A DNA stretch of 64,000 nt from Flavobacterium saliperosum. Its GTDB lineage: Bacteria > Bacteroidota > Bacteroidia > Flavobacteriales > Flavobacteriaceae. The first letter of the stretch is position 1. The number at the start of each line of letters is the position of its first letter. A program made the position numbers and the translations under genes. Under the pieces are notes generated by a model. The model was not told the DNA's origin. It saw only the letters and a list, made by a program, of their open reading frames with translations, and ran no database searches. Below are positions 1-9,594 of this stretch, piece after piece. Location: NCBI RefSeq assembly GCF_900100625.1, contig NZ_FMTY01000002.1:186001-250000 (forward strand), written 5' to 3'.

Positions 1-472
1 TCGGTAAGTTATCGATGTAATCTTCTTCGTTTGATGTCATAGCTATAAATTGTTCTTTAACAAGTTCGTAGTCAATTTTTAATTTGTTTAAAAGCTTGGT
101 TGTCGGGTCGTTCTCGTTGCGGAGAATACACAACAATAGATGCGCGGTACTGATAGAAGTACTCTGAAAAACTTTAGCTTCAAGAAAAGTGGTACGCAAC
201 GCACGTTCTGCCTGACGCGTTAAATGTAGGTTTTTCTTGTCGTTACTTCTGTCGGCATTAGGATTTGGGGGACTAACGATTTCTATTTTTCGGCGTAAAT
301 GTTCCAAATCCACCGAAAGATTGTTTAATATATTGATTGCGGTTCCGTTACCGTCTCTTAAAATCCCCAGCATTAAATGTTCTGTGCCAATAAAGTCATG
401 CCCCAGTCGTAAAGCTTCTTCTTTACTGTAGGTAATCACGTCTTTAACCCTTGGTGAAAAATTATCATCCAT
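1..472 (-). CDS. clpC: ClpC-type Clp ATPase, N-terminal fragment (runs off the window)
   Basis: This is the 5' end of an ATP-dependent Clp protease ATP-binding subunit, a cytoplasmic AAA+ unfoldase that feeds substrates to ClpP. Only about 157 codons are inside the window. They start MDDNFSPRVKDVI and contain two Clp_N repeats, each with the signature of the family: GHDFIGTEHLMLGILR near residues 25-40 and STAHLLLCILRNE near 113-125. The ATPase domains lie beyond position 1. The ATG at 470-472 is the natural start because the Clp_N domain begins within a few residues. The gene is transcribed away from gyrA; the 264 bp between them hold both promoters, but I see no clean consensus there. ClpC is preferred over ClpB from the N-terminal sequence, although the M-domain cannot be checked. 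Confidence 0.9.
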   Translation of the reverse strand, partial: MDDNFSPRVKDVITYSKEEALRLGHDFIGTEHLMLGILRDGNGTAINILNNLSVDLEHLRRKIEIVSPPNPNADRSNDKKNLHLTRQAERALRTTFLEAKVFQSTSISTAHLLLCILRNENDPTTKLLNKLKIDYELVKEQFIAMTSNEEDYIDNLP

Positions 473-736
473 TACAAAAATCTTTATATTGTAAATTTAC
501 TAATTCTATAAAGCCTGTGCAAAAATCATACCTGATAAAATCATTTTACTTGTATTGCTAATAGACGAATAAAAAATGAGAAATGAAAGACAAAAGGTCA
601 GGTTTTTTCAACTTTTTAAAACTTTTTCAATGTTAATAAAATCCCTAAAATTGTGAATAAATTACCGCTTCGTTACCTCAAAATTGTGTATATTGGCACG
701 TTTTGAAATATCTATAATTTTTTAATATAAATACTT

Positions 737-3295
737 ATGTCTGAAGGAGAAAAGTTAATTCCTATTAACATTGAGGACGAAATGAAATCAGCCTATATCG
801 ATTATTCGATGTCGGTAATTGTATCCAGAGCGCTTCCTGATGTTAGAGATGGTTTGAAACCGGTACACCGAAGAGTTTTGTTTGGGATGTATGAGTTAGG
901 AGTATTATCCAATAGAGCGCATAAAAAATCAGCGAGAATTGTAGGGGAGGTCCTTGGTAAGTACCACCCGCACGGAGATAGTTCAGTATATGATGCCATG
1001 GTTCGTATGGCACAGGAATGGAGTTTGCGTTACCTTTTGGTAGACGGACAGGGTAACTTCGGTTCGGTTGACGGTGACAGTCCGGCAGCAATGCGTTATA
1101 CTGAAGCAAGAATGAAGAAGCTTTCGGAAGAAATTCTGGCAGATATCGATAAAGAAACAGTTGATTTCCAATTGAACTTTGACGACACCTTAGAAGAGCC
1201 GAAAGTAATGCCGACAAAAATCCCGAACCTTTTAATTAACGGTGCATCGGGTATTGCCGTTGGTATGGCGACTAACATGGCGCCGCATAATTTAACAGAA
1301 GTTATCGACGGTACGTTAGCGTACATTGATAATAACGATATCGAGATTGACGAATTAATGCACCATATTAAAGCACCGGATTTCCCAACGGGAGGTGTGA
1401 TTTATGGTTATGAAGGCGTTCGTGAAGCATTCAAAACCGGTCGTGGGCGTATCGTAATGCGTGCGAAAGCGAATTTTGAAGAAGTGGACGGACGTGAATC
1501 CATCATCGTGACCGAGATTCCGTATCAGGTAAACAAGGCAGAAATGATCAAGAAAACTGCCGAGTTGGTTAACGATAAAAAAATTGAAGGTATTTCCACT
1601 ATCCGTGACGAATCGGACAGAAACGGTATGCGTATCGTTTACGTTCTGAAACGGGAAGCGGTGCCGAATGTGGTAATGAATACCTTATTTAAGTATACGC
1701 AATTGCAGTCGTCTTTCAGTGTGAACAATATCGCATTGGTAAATGGGCGTCCGCAAATGCTGAATCTGAAAGACTTAATCCATTATTTCGTAGAGCACCG
1801 TCATGAAGTGGTAACACGTCGTGCACAGTTTGATTTGCGTAAAGCGGAAGAAAGAGCCCACATTTTAGAAGGTTTGATTATTGCTTCTGATAATATCGAC
1901 GAAGTAATCCAATTGATCCGTTCTTCAAAAGACGGCGATGAGGCGAGAACCAAATTGATTGAACGTTTCAATTTGTCAGAAATTCAGGCACGTGCGATTG
2001 TTGAGATGCGTTTACGTCAGTTAACCGGTCTGGAACAGGATAAGTTAAGAGCGGAATACGATGAAATCATGAAATTGATTACGTATTTGAAAGAATTACT
2101 TGCCAGCAAGGAAATGAGAATGCAGGTAATTAAAGACGAATTGGCGGAAATCAGAGATAAATACGGCGATGAGCGTCGTTCTAAAATTGAATATTCCGGT
2201 GGTGATGTAAGTATCGAAGATTTGATTGCCGATGAACAAGTGGTAATTACCATTTCTCATGCGGGTTATATCAAACGTACGCCGCTTTCCGAATACAAAA
2301 CACAAAACAGAGGCGGAGTCGGACAAAAATCAGCCGGAACGAGAGATCAGGATTTCCTGGAGCACATGTATGTGGCAACAAACCATCAGTATATGTTGTT
2401 CTTCACACAAAAAGGAAAATGTTTCTGGATGCGTGTGTATGAAATTCCGGAAGGAAGCAAAACCAGCAAAGGACGTGCGATTCAGAACCTTATCAACATC
2501 GAAAACGACGATAAAGTAAAAGCATTCATCTGTACGCAGGACTTAAAAGATCAGGAATACATCAACAGCCATTACGTTATCATGGTGACCAAACAAGGTC
2601 AGGTGAAGAAAACATCCTTGGAGCAATACTCAAGACCACGTGTGAACGGAGTGGCGGCTATTACCATTAAAGAGGACGACGTATTGTTAGAAGCGAAATT
2701 AACTACAGGGAACAGTCAGGTACTGATTGCAGTGAAATCCGGTAAGTTGGTACGTTTCGAGGAAGAAAAAACCCGTCCGATGGGAAGAACGGCTTCGGGA
2801 GTACGCGGAATTACCTTAGCGGATGATAGTGACGAAGTAATCGGTATGGTATCTATAGACAGAGATCATGTGAATGATTCTCAGATTTTAGTGGTTACCG
2901 AAAACGGTTACGGGAAACGTACCAAATTGGTAGATGATGACGGTGAAGATGTATACCGTATTACCAACCGTGGAGGAAAAGGGGTTAAAACATTGAATCT
3001 GACAGAGAAAACGGGATCGTTAATATCCATTAACAACGTTACGGATGAAGACGATTTGATGATTATCAACAAATCCGGTTTAACGATTCGTTTGAAAATT
3101 TCCGATTTACGCGTAATGGGACGTGCCACACAAGGAGTTCGTCTGATCAACATCAAAGGAAACGATGCCATTGCAGCAGTTGCCAAAGTAATGCGTGAAG
3201 ATGAAGAGGAAGAAGACAGCGAAAACGGTGAAGATTTCAATGCTGAAATCGATAATCCGGAAATTTCTTCAGAGGACAACGAAACACAGGAATAA
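737..3295 (+). CDS. gyrA: DNA gyrase subunit A
   Basis: Breakage-reunion subunit of DNA gyrase, which introduces negative supercoils using ATP with GyrB. The 852 residues are a normal length. The active-site tyrosine is Tyr121 in the motif [10 protein letters not shown]. The quinolone-resistance region reads [10 protein letters not shown], with Ser82 and Asp86 at the positions of E. coli Ser83 and Asp87, so no classic resistance substitution is visible. The GyrA box QNRGGVG lies at about residues 523-529, which supports true gyrase rather than topoisomerase IV ParC. The C-terminal tail after residue 820 is strongly acidic. Start at 737 gives [17 protein letters not shown], the usual flavobacterial start. 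A TPR protein gene follows after 18 bp and may be co-transcribed. Confidence 0.97.
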   Translation: MSEGEKLIPINIEDEMKSAYIDYSMSVIVSRALPDVRDGLKPVHRRVLFGMYELGVLSNRAHKKSARIVGEVLGKYHPHGDSSVYDAMVRMAQEWSLRYLLVDGQGNFGSVDGDSPAAMRYTEARMKKLSEEILADIDKETVDFQLNFDDTLEEPKVMPTKIPNLLINGASGIAVGMATNMAPHNLTEVIDGTLAYIDNNDIEIDELMHHIKAPDFPTGGVIYGYEGVREAFKTGRGRIVMRAKANFEEVDGRESIIVTEIPYQVNKAEMIKKTAELVNDKKIEGISTIRDESDRNGMRIVYVLKREAVPNVVMNTLFKYTQLQSSFSVNNIALVNGRPQMLNLKDLIHYFVEHRHEVVTRRAQFDLRKAEERAHILEGLIIASDNIDEVIQLIRSSKDGDEARTKLIERFNLSEIQARAIVEMRLRQLTGLEQDKLRAEYDEIMKLITYLKELLASKEMRMQVIKDELAEIRDKYGDERRSKIEYSGGDVSIEDLIADEQVVITISHAGYIKRTPLSEYKTQNRGGVGQKSAGTRDQDFLEHMYVATNHQYMLFFTQKGKCFWMRVYEIPEGSKTSKGRAIQNLINIENDDKVKAFICTQDLKDQEYINSHYVIMVTKQGQVKKTSLEQYSRPRVNGVAAITIKEDDVLLEAKLTTGNSQVLIAVKSGKLVRFEEEKTRPMGRTASGVRGITLADDSDEVIGMVSIDRDHVNDSQILVVTENGYGKRTKLVDDDGEDVYRITNRGGKGVKTLNLTEKTGSLISINNVTDEDDLMIINKSGLTIRLKISDLRVMGRATQGVRLINIKGNDAIAAVAKVMREDEEEEDSENGEDFNAEIDNPEISSEDNETQE

Positions 3296-3313
3296 TTAAA
3301 ACTGAACTATAAA

Positions 3314-4633
3314 ATGAAAATTAAATATGTTTTATTGGCATCTTCACTGATGCTTTCAGTAGCCTCTTTCGCGCAGAAAGACGAGCTAAAAACGTTAAAA
3401 AAACTGTACGCAAAAGATCAGTTATCGGCAGATGACATGTCCGAGTATAAGTTAACGGTAAACAAAGCAGCAGCAATTTCCGGCTTAGCTGAGCAGGATT
3501 TGGTTTATGTAAATTTCTATAAATCAATGTTGCCAATTTTGGAACTGAACAACGCCATGACTAAAAATCCCAATGATGTTCAGGCATTGGCAAAAAATCT
3601 TTCACCGGCTAATATCAAAATGCTTGGAAAAGGGTTAAATGATGTTTTGGATTTTGAAAAAAAATCAGGTAAGCCAATTTACACTACTGATATCCAGGAA
3701 ACCATTGCGAGTTTTAAACCAATGATGCTGCAATATGCTTACGGTTTGAATCAGGCATCTAAGTTTAAGGAATCAGGTCAGGTATTTGAAGCGATTTATC
3801 AATTCGATAAAAGTGACGCTTCTAATTTATACAATGCCTCTGTTTTAGCACTTCAGGCTGAAGATTATGATGGGGCTTTGAAGTATTATGAAGAGTTAAA
3901 AAACATAAACTATACAGGTGAAGGAACCAGTTATCTTGCCGTAAACAAAGTGAACGGTCAGGAAGAACCGTTTGCAACTGATTCCGACAGAAAAGCGGCT
4001 ATTAAAATAGGTACGCACGAAAAACCGCGTGATGAAAAAATACCTTCCAAAAGAGGTGAAATTTTCAAAAACTACGCTTCTATTTTATTGAATAAAGGGA
4101 GAGTGGAAGAAGCAAAAAAGGCCATCACAGATGCGAAAGCTCTTAATCCTGATGATACTGATTTGATTTTAGCGGAAGCGAATCTTTATTATGAGGCAAA
4201 AGATATGGTAACCTATAAAAAGCTGATTAACGAAGTTATCGCTAAAAAACCAAATGACGCCGATTTGTATTTCAATTTAGGAGTGGTTAGCACAAATACC
4301 GGTGAAACCGAAGAAGCTAAAAAGTATTACGAAAAAGTAATTTCAATTGACCCTAAGTATTTTAATGCCTATAATAATTTAGGAGCTATCTATCTTTTAG
4401 GGGATGAGAAAATTGTAAAAGAAATGAATTCTTTGGGAATGACTCCAAAAGAAAGCAAACGTTATGATGAACTGAAAGCTAAAAGAAAGAAAATGTTTAC
4501 CGGAGCAATTCCTTATTTTGAGAAAGCATTGGAATTGCAGCCTGCAAACGAAAGTGTAAAATCAATTTTACTGAATTCCTATCAGGTGCTCGAAATGGAT
4601 GCCAAATACAAGGCACTTAAAGCAAAAAAATAA
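3314..4633 (+). CDS. secreted tetratricopeptide-repeat protein
   Basis: A 439-residue exported TPR protein of unknown specific role. Residues 1-20 form a signal peptide (MKIKYVLLASSLMLSVASFA, cleavage probably after FAQ). TPR-like helix pairs are visible around residues 140-205 and 245-375; the clearest repeat includes the motif NLGVVSTNTGETEEAKKYY. The protein probably acts as a periplasmic or outer-membrane scaffold. It lies 18 bp after gyrA in the same orientation and ends at a strong terminator, and this gyrA-TPR order is familiar in flavobacteria. No catalytic motif is visible. Confidence is high for the gene and the fold, low for the function. Confidence 0.85.
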   Translation: MKIKYVLLASSLMLSVASFAQKDELKTLKKLYAKDQLSADDMSEYKLTVNKAAAISGLAEQDLVYVNFYKSMLPILELNNAMTKNPNDVQALAKNLSPANIKMLGKGLNDVLDFEKKSGKPIYTTDIQETIASFKPMMLQYAYGLNQASKFKESGQVFEAIYQFDKSDASNLYNASVLALQAEDYDGALKYYEELKNINYTGEGTSYLAVNKVNGQEEPFATDSDRKAAIKIGTHEKPRDEKIPSKRGEIFKNYASILLNKGRVEEAKKAITDAKALNPDDTDLILAEANLYYEAKDMVTYKKLINEVIAKKPNDADLYFNLGVVSTNTGETEEAKKYYEKVISIDPKYFNAYNNLGAIYLLGDEKIVKEMNSLGMTPKESKRYDELKAKRKKMFTGAIPYFEKALELQPANESVKSILLNSYQVLEMDAKYKALKAKK

Positions 4634-4634
4634 T

Positions 4635-4663
4635 AAAAAGTCCCTCAATTGAGGGACTTTTTA
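4635..4663 (+). terminator. intrinsic terminator after the gyrA/TPR unit
   Basis: Perfect hairpin AAGTCCCTC-AATT-GAGGGACTT followed by T residues and preceded by A residues. It begins right after the stop codon of the TPR gene and probably ends the gyrA transcript. Confidence 0.9.
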
Positions 4664-4729
4664 TTTTATAAGAATGTTGTTTCAAATATAATTCAATCTT
4701 TTTTAACGCTTTCTTTGTTCTTTTTGATA

Positions 4730-4758
4730 TTGGAATGGTTTTTGATTTACTATTTTTG
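4730..4758 (+). promoter_or_regulatory. Bacteroidetes-type promoter for the 4778 gene
   Basis: TTG at 4730-4732, an 18-nt spacer, and TATTTTTG (TAnnTTTG) at 4751-4758. This matches the known Bacteroidetes housekeeping sigma consensus and lies 19 nt before the GTG start at 4778. Confidence 0.7.
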
Positions 4759-4777
4759 AAAAATTAAAAAACGAAAC

Positions 4778-5458
4778 GTGAGATTTTTTTACGCTTTATT
4801 AATCGTACTGTTTTTTTCAGTAAGCGGCTTTTCGCAACCTGACAATGGCAAGAAAACCGTTGTTATTCCGCGTATAAAAGACCCTGAGGTTCCGGCAAAC
4901 AGGATACCTGCAAAATCGGATGCGCCGCGTTTTAAATCCATGGATTTCAGCGATTCCGTTTTAGATAAGGACAAACCGTTGACATTTCCGAAGGAAGGGA
5001 AAAAACCGATTCAGATAGGACAGCTTCCGGAGACCAAACAGGAGAAGTTTGCCAGCCCTTATGAAATCCCCAAAAACGCTTTGCCAAAATCGGAAGGCGA
5101 CGGACATTCGAAAGATTTCAGAAGAAATCAGGATTTTGGGGAAATCAGAACAAAAGGCAACAGTATCAAGATCCTTTTGAGGGATTATGGTGCCATTGAT
5201 GGTGATGTCGTGAAAATAACGGTGAATAACATTGTTTATACACCAAGAATTAGTCTGGAAGAGTATCGTAACTCGGTAGTAATCGGTTTGGTTGAAGGGT
5301 TTAATTATTTTGAGATTGAAGCCTTAAATGAGGGGACAAGTTCTCCAAATACCGGGGAGTTCATTTATCTGGATGACAAAGGCGAAGTCCTGAAAGCTGA
5401 TCAATGGGGGCTTTCTACAGGATTTAAAGCCCGATTGATGATAATCAAAGAAAAGTAA
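4778..5458 (+). CDS. exported protein of unknown function
   Basis: A 226-residue protein starting with GTG. Residues 1-19 (MRFFYALLIVLFFSVSGFS) are a signal peptide, so the product is exported. The mature part is proline- and charge-rich up to about residue 110. It is followed by a compact beta-rich segment (IKILLRDYGAIDGDVVKITV, then VVIGLVEGFNYFEIEALNEG) that looks like a small beta-sandwich found in secreted Bacteroidetes proteins. I do not recognise a named family. The gene has its own promoter and terminator and looks monocistronic. Start choice: GTG at 4778 is the only start that retains the signal peptide. Confidence 0.8.
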   Translation: MRFFYALLIVLFFSVSGFSQPDNGKKTVVIPRIKDPEVPANRIPAKSDAPRFKSMDFSDSVLDKDKPLTFPKEGKKPIQIGQLPETKQEKFASPYEIPKNALPKSEGDGHSKDFRRNQDFGEIRTKGNSIKILLRDYGAIDGDVVKITVNNIVYTPRISLEEYRNSVVIGLVEGFNYFEIEALNEGTSSPNTGEFIYLDDKGEVLKADQWGLSTGFKARLMIIKEK

Positions 5459-5462
5459 GCGT

Positions 5463-5493
5463 AAACTCCAAATTCCGGTTTGGGGTTTTTTTA
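5463..5493 (+). terminator. intrinsic terminator
   Basis: Stem AACTCCAAA / TTTGGGGTT (one U-G pair) with a TTCCGG loop and a seven-T tail, directly after the stop of the exported protein. Confidence 0.8.
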
Positions 5494-5586
5494 TGACCTT
5501 TATCAGTAATTCCTTCATAAAATTCCAGTAAATTTGATAATAAGAAGCGAACGGGTTACTTGTTCTCTGAATCAAATCCAATTAAG

Positions 5587-6675
5587 ATGAGGTTAAAAGC
5601 AATTATTTCTGTTGGCATTATTCTGTTAGTAACGGCTTGCAAAAATGAAAATTCCGGTATTCGGCCAACCGTTGGCGATATTACGCAAAGCGTATATGCT
5701 TCGGGTGTTGTTAAAGCTGACGGTCAATATATTGTCTATCCTTCTGCCAGCGGTGTGCTCCGAAAAATACACGTTACTGTTGGAGAAACAATTGCAACAG
5801 GGCAATCGTTGTTTGAATTGGACAGCGATAAAGCAGCATTAACTACAGAAAATGCCCGTTTGGCTTACCAGTTGAGTAACGAAAACAACAGGTACATCCA
5901 GGATAAAATAGCCGAAATGGAACTTGCTGTACAAAACGCAAAAGATAAACTCAAACTAGACGAATCCATATACAACCGTAATGTAAAAGTAAAAGACCAG
6001 GGCGGAATTTCGGAAGTGGATTTCGAAAGGGTGGAACTGGCGTATAAAAGTTCCAAATCAGCATATGCAACGGCACAAAACAGGTTAAACCAATTCCGAA
6101 TCCAATTGAAAAACGAGCAATCCCGAAGCAATGTGAATCTCCGTTTAAGCGAAAAGTCGCAAAGTGATTTTACGGTGAAAAGCGCTTTTTCCGGACAATT
6201 GTTTGATGTTTTGGTTAAAGAGGGAACTTTAGTTGCTCCGCAAACGCCTTTGGCCGTAATCGGTAAAGCGAATTCTTTTTTGCTGGAATTGGAAGTCGAT
6301 GAAAACGATATGGTTCAGGTAACAGCCGGGCAAAAAGTGTTGGTAACGATGGACAGTTACAAAGGACAGGTTTTTGAAGCCGAAGTACGTAAAATCTATC
6401 CAATAATGGACGAGCGCTCCAGAACTTTTAAAATTGAAGCTTATTTTATAAAAACCCCGGAGAAGTTATACCCCAATTTAACGGCAGAAGCCAATATTGT
6501 TATCCAAACGAAAAAGCAGGCCATCACCATTCCGAAAAAATACTTGATTAACAAGGAATATGTTTTGGTAAACGGTAACGAAAAACGCAAAGTGAAAACC
6601 GGACTTTCCGACTATCAGCACGTGGAAATCCTGGAAGGATTAAAAGCAGGCGAAACCATTTATCTCGAAGAATAA
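5587..6675 (+). CDS. HlyD/RND-type periplasmic adaptor lipoprotein of an ABC system
   Basis: Membrane-fusion (adaptor) protein linking an inner-membrane ABC transporter to the envelope. From ATG 5587 it begins MRLKAIISVGIILLVTAC, a lipoprotein signal with Cys18 as the lipidated residue. An upstream in-frame TTG at 5560 would add nine residues before this signal and is unlikely. A lipoyl-like barrel half (VYPSASGVLRKIHVTVGETI) is followed by a coiled coil at roughly residues 75-165. The second barrel half (TVKSAFSGQLFDVLVKEGTL) and a beta-barrel domain come after it. The 3' end overlaps the permease ATG by one base, showing a tight adaptor-permease-ATPase operon. The family handles macrolide, peptide or lipoprotein traffic; the substrate here is unknown, and no TolC-like gene is adjacent. 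Confidence 0.9.
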   Translation: MRLKAIISVGIILLVTACKNENSGIRPTVGDITQSVYASGVVKADGQYIVYPSASGVLRKIHVTVGETIATGQSLFELDSDKAALTTENARLAYQLSNENNRYIQDKIAEMELAVQNAKDKLKLDESIYNRNVKVKDQGGISEVDFERVELAYKSSKSAYATAQNRLNQFRIQLKNEQSRSNVNLRLSEKSQSDFTVKSAFSGQLFDVLVKEGTLVAPQTPLAVIGKANSFLLELEVDENDMVQVTAGQKVLVTMDSYKGQVFEAEVRKIYPIMDERSRTFKIEAYFIKTPEKLYPNLTAEANIVIQTKKQAITIPKKYLINKEYVLVNGNEKRKVKTGLSDYQHVEILEGLKAGETIYLEE

Positions 6676-7931
6676 TGAATTATCGACTGATATTGAATAT
6701 CGCCGTTCACTTACTTCGGGCCCGACTGAAACAAACGGTTGTGGCGGCTGTGGGCGTAACGTTCGGTATCGCGATGTTTATTACGCTGTTGGGTTTCATG
6801 AACGGGTTGAACGATTTGCTGGACGGATTGATGCTCAACAGAACGCCCCATGTTAGGTTATATAACGAAATCAAACCGGCAGAAAATCAACCGGTTAATT
6901 TATCGGATGATTATAAAAACGCTACCAATTTCATTACCTCCATCAAACCCAAAGACAGAGGAAAGGCCATTTACAACAGTAAAACCATTATCAGAATTCT
7001 AAAGGAAGACAAACGGGTAGTGGATGTGGCACCGAAAGTAACCACACCGGTATTCTTCAATTCGGGAACCATTGAAATATCCGGAATCATTAATGGAATT
7101 TCGGTAGCTGCCGAAGAGGAACTTTTCAAATTCAGTGATTATGTTACCGAAGGAAATATAGCCGATTTAGAACAAAACAACAGTATTATCATAGGCTCCG
7201 GATTGGCTAAAAAAATGATGCTTGCCAAAGGAGATATCATAAAAGTAACCACACCCAAGGGCAATTTGGCATCGTTAAAAATTGTAGGGATTTCCCAAAT
7301 CGGAATTGCTGAAATTGATGATGTTATGAGCACGACTTCTCTGAGTACCGCACAAAAGTTCTTGGGTGAGCCCACCAACTATATCACCGACATTCAGTTG
7401 AAATTGCATGATATTAATCTGGCGCCGCAATTGGCTAAAGAGTTCGGTACCAAGTTCGGCATTGATGCCATCGATTATCAAACGGCTAATTCCCAATTTG
7501 AAACGGGTAGCAATGTGAGAAGCATCATTTCGTATTCGGTTGGGATTGTTTTGTTAATCGTTGCCGGTTTCGGAATTTATAATATTCTGAACATGATGAT
7601 TTATGAAAAAATGGACAGCATTGCCATTTTGAAAGCCACGGGATTTTCAGGTAACGATGTAAAATGGATCTTCATCACACTCTCACTGATTATCGGTTTG
7701 GCCGGAGGTTTTTTGGGACTTATTTTTGGGTTTGCATTTTCCTCTATCATTGATACCATTCCGTTTGAAACCTCTTCATTACCTACGATTAAAACCTATC
7801 CGATTAATTACAATCCGATGTATTATGTGATTGGCATTACATTCGCGTTATTCACTACCGCAGTGGCAGGACTTTTACCGGCATTGAAAGCAAGTAAAAT
7901 TGACCCTGTCGAAATCATTAGAGGAAAATAG
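6675..7931 (+). CDS. ABC transporter permease, MacB/FtsX family
   Basis: Inner-membrane permease of 418 residues with the MacB/LolC topology. One N-terminal transmembrane helix (about residues 18-40, VVAAVGVTFGIAMFITLLGF) is followed by a large periplasmic domain (about 45-270). Three C-terminal helices lie near 278-302, 330-352 and 380-402. The end LLPALKASKIDPVEIIRGK is the classic FtsX/MacB cytoplasmic tail that contacts the ATPase. It works as a mechanotransmission permease with the adaptor before it and the ATPase after it (2-bp gap). The substrate cannot be read from the sequence. The ATG overlaps the preceding TAA by one base. Confidence 0.9.
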   Translation: MNYRLILNIAVHLLRARLKQTVVAAVGVTFGIAMFITLLGFMNGLNDLLDGLMLNRTPHVRLYNEIKPAENQPVNLSDDYKNATNFITSIKPKDRGKAIYNSKTIIRILKEDKRVVDVAPKVTTPVFFNSGTIEISGIINGISVAAEEELFKFSDYVTEGNIADLEQNNSIIIGSGLAKKMMLAKGDIIKVTTPKGNLASLKIVGISQIGIAEIDDVMSTTSLSTAQKFLGEPTNYITDIQLKLHDINLAPQLAKEFGTKFGIDAIDYQTANSQFETGSNVRSIISYSVGIVLLIVAGFGIYNILNMMIYEKMDSIAILKATGFSGNDVKWIFITLSLIIGLAGGFLGLIFGFAFSSIIDTIPFETSSLPTIKTYPINYNPMYYVIGITFALFTTAVAGLLPALKASKIDPVEIIRGK

Positions 7932-7933
7932 CC

Positions 7934-8611
7934 ATGAGTAGTAAAGTATTGGAAACCATAGGACTGACAAAGTATTTTTATGAACCCACGAAGTTTAAAG
8001 TGTTGGACAACATCACTATGAGCGTGGATCACGGGGAATTTGTATCTATTGTTGGAAAATCCGGTTGCGGAAAGTCGACCTTGCTGTATCTTTTATCTAC
8101 GATGGATACCGATTATGAAGGGCAGGTGCTTATTCATGAAGAACTGGTTACCGGACAATCGGATATTGATTTGGCCCGCATTCGCAATGAGAAAATCGGC
8201 TTTGTATTCCAGTTTCATTATTTGCTTTCCGAATACACCGTACTGAAAAACGTAATGCTTCCCGGATTGAAATTACAACAGTATTCAGAAGCTGAGATAG
8301 AACATCGCGCGATGGATCATTTAAAAACCCTTGGAATGCAGGATCAGGCACTTAAAATGCCTAACCAATTGAGCGGCGGACAAAAACAACGGGTGGCGAT
8401 TGCCCGAGCACTAATAAACGACCCTTTGATTATCATGGGCGATGAACCAACGGGAAATCTGGATAAGAAAAACAGTGATTTGGTGTTTGATATTTTTAAA
8501 GAACTGACTCAGGAACACAATCAGACCCTTTTGGTAGTAACACACGACGCTGATTTTGCAGGACGTACCAACCGTATTATCACCATGGAAGACGGAAAAA
8601 TAATTTCTTAG
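7934..8611 (+). CDS. ABC transporter ATP-binding protein, LolD/MacB type
   Basis: Cytoplasmic ATPase of 225 residues driving the FtsX-type permease encoded just upstream. Visible motifs are the Walker [10 protein letters not shown], the ABC signature LSGGQKQR, the Walker B segment [13 protein letters not shown], and the H-loop in VVTHD. Length and the DEPTGNLD ending place it in the LolD/MacB/FtsE clade. The stop codon overlaps the stop of the convergent pentapeptide gene: bases 8608-8611 are shared. No separate terminator is visible between the two, so transcripts probably run into each other. Confidence 0.92.
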   Translation: MSSKVLETIGLTKYFYEPTKFKVLDNITMSVDHGEFVSIVGKSGCGKSTLLYLLSTMDTDYEGQVLIHEELVTGQSDIDLARIRNEKIGFVFQFHYLLSEYTVLKNVMLPGLKLQQYSEAEIEHRAMDHLKTLGMQDQALKMPNQLSGGQKQRVAIARALINDPLIIMGDEPTGNLDKKNSDLVFDIFKELTQEHNQTLLVVTHDADFAGRTNRIITMEDGKIIS

Positions 8612-9183
8612 TCTTTAATCACCAGATTGTATTTCGTTAACAAACCTTTGATGCCGTCGCTGGAAAAAATGGCTTTCTTCAGTTTTGTTTTTTCGGGATC
8701 GATGGTGAAATCGTGACTCGAATAGAAGTCGGTTTTTTCACAATTCGCTTCGGTAAATACCGCCAGGCGAAGGTTGCAATTGTCGAACAAGGCTTCCGAC
8801 AAATCGGTTTTCATAAAATCCACACTTACCAAGCTGCAATTGGTAAAACTGATGCGTTTTAGTTTTAGGGCATAAAACTGGGCATAATCCAAAAGACAGT
8901 TGTTGAAGTAAAATTCGTGTAATATCTGGTCGGTCATGGCAAAATTCACCGAAGTGAAATTACAATCGTTGAAAATGGCATTCCGAAGTCCGACATGACC
9001 AATTTTAGCTTCCTTAAAGTTACAGTGATAAAACGTACAGTCGATGAAAACGGTTCCCAGGAAATTACAGTGGGTAAAATCGCAGTGGTTGAACGTACAG
9101 TTTTCAAATTCCTTGAATTTGATTTCGTATTCGGCGAAAATAGCGTTTTTGTATTCTTTGTCGTAGATAAAATCGGCATTCAT
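8608..9183 (-). CDS. pentapeptide-repeat protein
   Basis: A 191-residue cytoplasmic protein made largely of repeats of the form F-x-x-C/A-x, for example FENCTFNHCDFTHCNF near residues 26-41 and similar units to about residue 165. This predicts a right-handed quadrilateral beta helix. Some family members mimic DNA and protect gyrase (Qnr/MfpA), but most have no known role, and closeness to gyrA here (5 kb) is not evidence for that. No signal peptide. It converges on the ABC operon with a four-base overlap of stop codons. Confidence 0.88.
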   Translation of the reverse strand: MNADFIYDKEYKNAIFAEYEIKFKEFENCTFNHCDFTHCNFLGTVFIDCTFYHCNFKEAKIGHVGLRNAIFNDCNFTSVNFAMTDQILHEFYFNNCLLDYAQFYALKLKRISFTNCSLVSVDFMKTDLSEALFDNCNLRLAVFTEANCEKTDFYSSHDFTIDPEKTKLKKAIFSSDGIKGLLTKYNLVIKD

Positions 9184-9210
9184 TGTAGCGGGTTTGAATG
9201 CAAATATAAA

Positions 9211-9594
9211 TTATTCTTCGGAGGCAATGACTTTTAATTTTTCAAGATTTATGGGTTTACTCAAAAAATCTTTTACGCAATGGTAGTTTTTGGCTTTGAT
9301 TTTGTCTTCGGTTGCAATAGAAGAACTGGCAACATAAATGGTGGCCTCTTTGTGAAAACTTCTTTCAATTCGAAGTAATTCATCCAGGAAATCCCAGCCG
9401 TCCATTCCGGGCATTTCGATATCAAGCAGGATAACGTCGGGTAAATCACCGGTAATTTCAAAATAATGCAGCGCTTCATTACCGTTTCCGAAAGCTTTGG
9501 TTTCACTGAAAAGATTGGACTTTTCAATTAGCTTTTTGGTAACGAGTTGGTAGATGGGGTCGTCGTCAATTATGTAAATTCGCTTTTGGGGCAT
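9211..9594 (-). CDS. single-domain response regulator (CheY-like)
   Basis: A 127-residue receiver domain with no output domain. The acidic pocket is in IYIIDDDP, the phosphoacceptor is Asp58 in VILLDIEMPGMDG, the switch serine is in YVASSSI, and the conserved lysine is in LSKPIN. Its start overlaps the stop of the upstream histidine kinase by one base, so kinase and regulator are translationally coupled partners. Output probably occurs by protein-protein contact or through a phosphorelay. Confidence 0.92.
   Translation of the reverse strand: MPQKRIYIIDDDPIYQLVTKKLIEKSNLFSETKAFGNGNEALHYFEITGDLPDVILLDIEMPGMDGWDFLDELLRIERSFHKEATIYVASSSIATEDKIKAKNYHCVKDFLSKPINLEKLKVIASEE

Noticed and set aside
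843..1217. 124-codon frame antisense to gyrA
   Set aside because: gyrA is conserved throughout; shadow frame.
8608..9183. Pentapeptide protein as a Qnr-type gyrase protector
   Set aside because: Only the generic repeat is visible; Qnr loops and signatures are not recognisable, and the gene is not linked to a resistance context.
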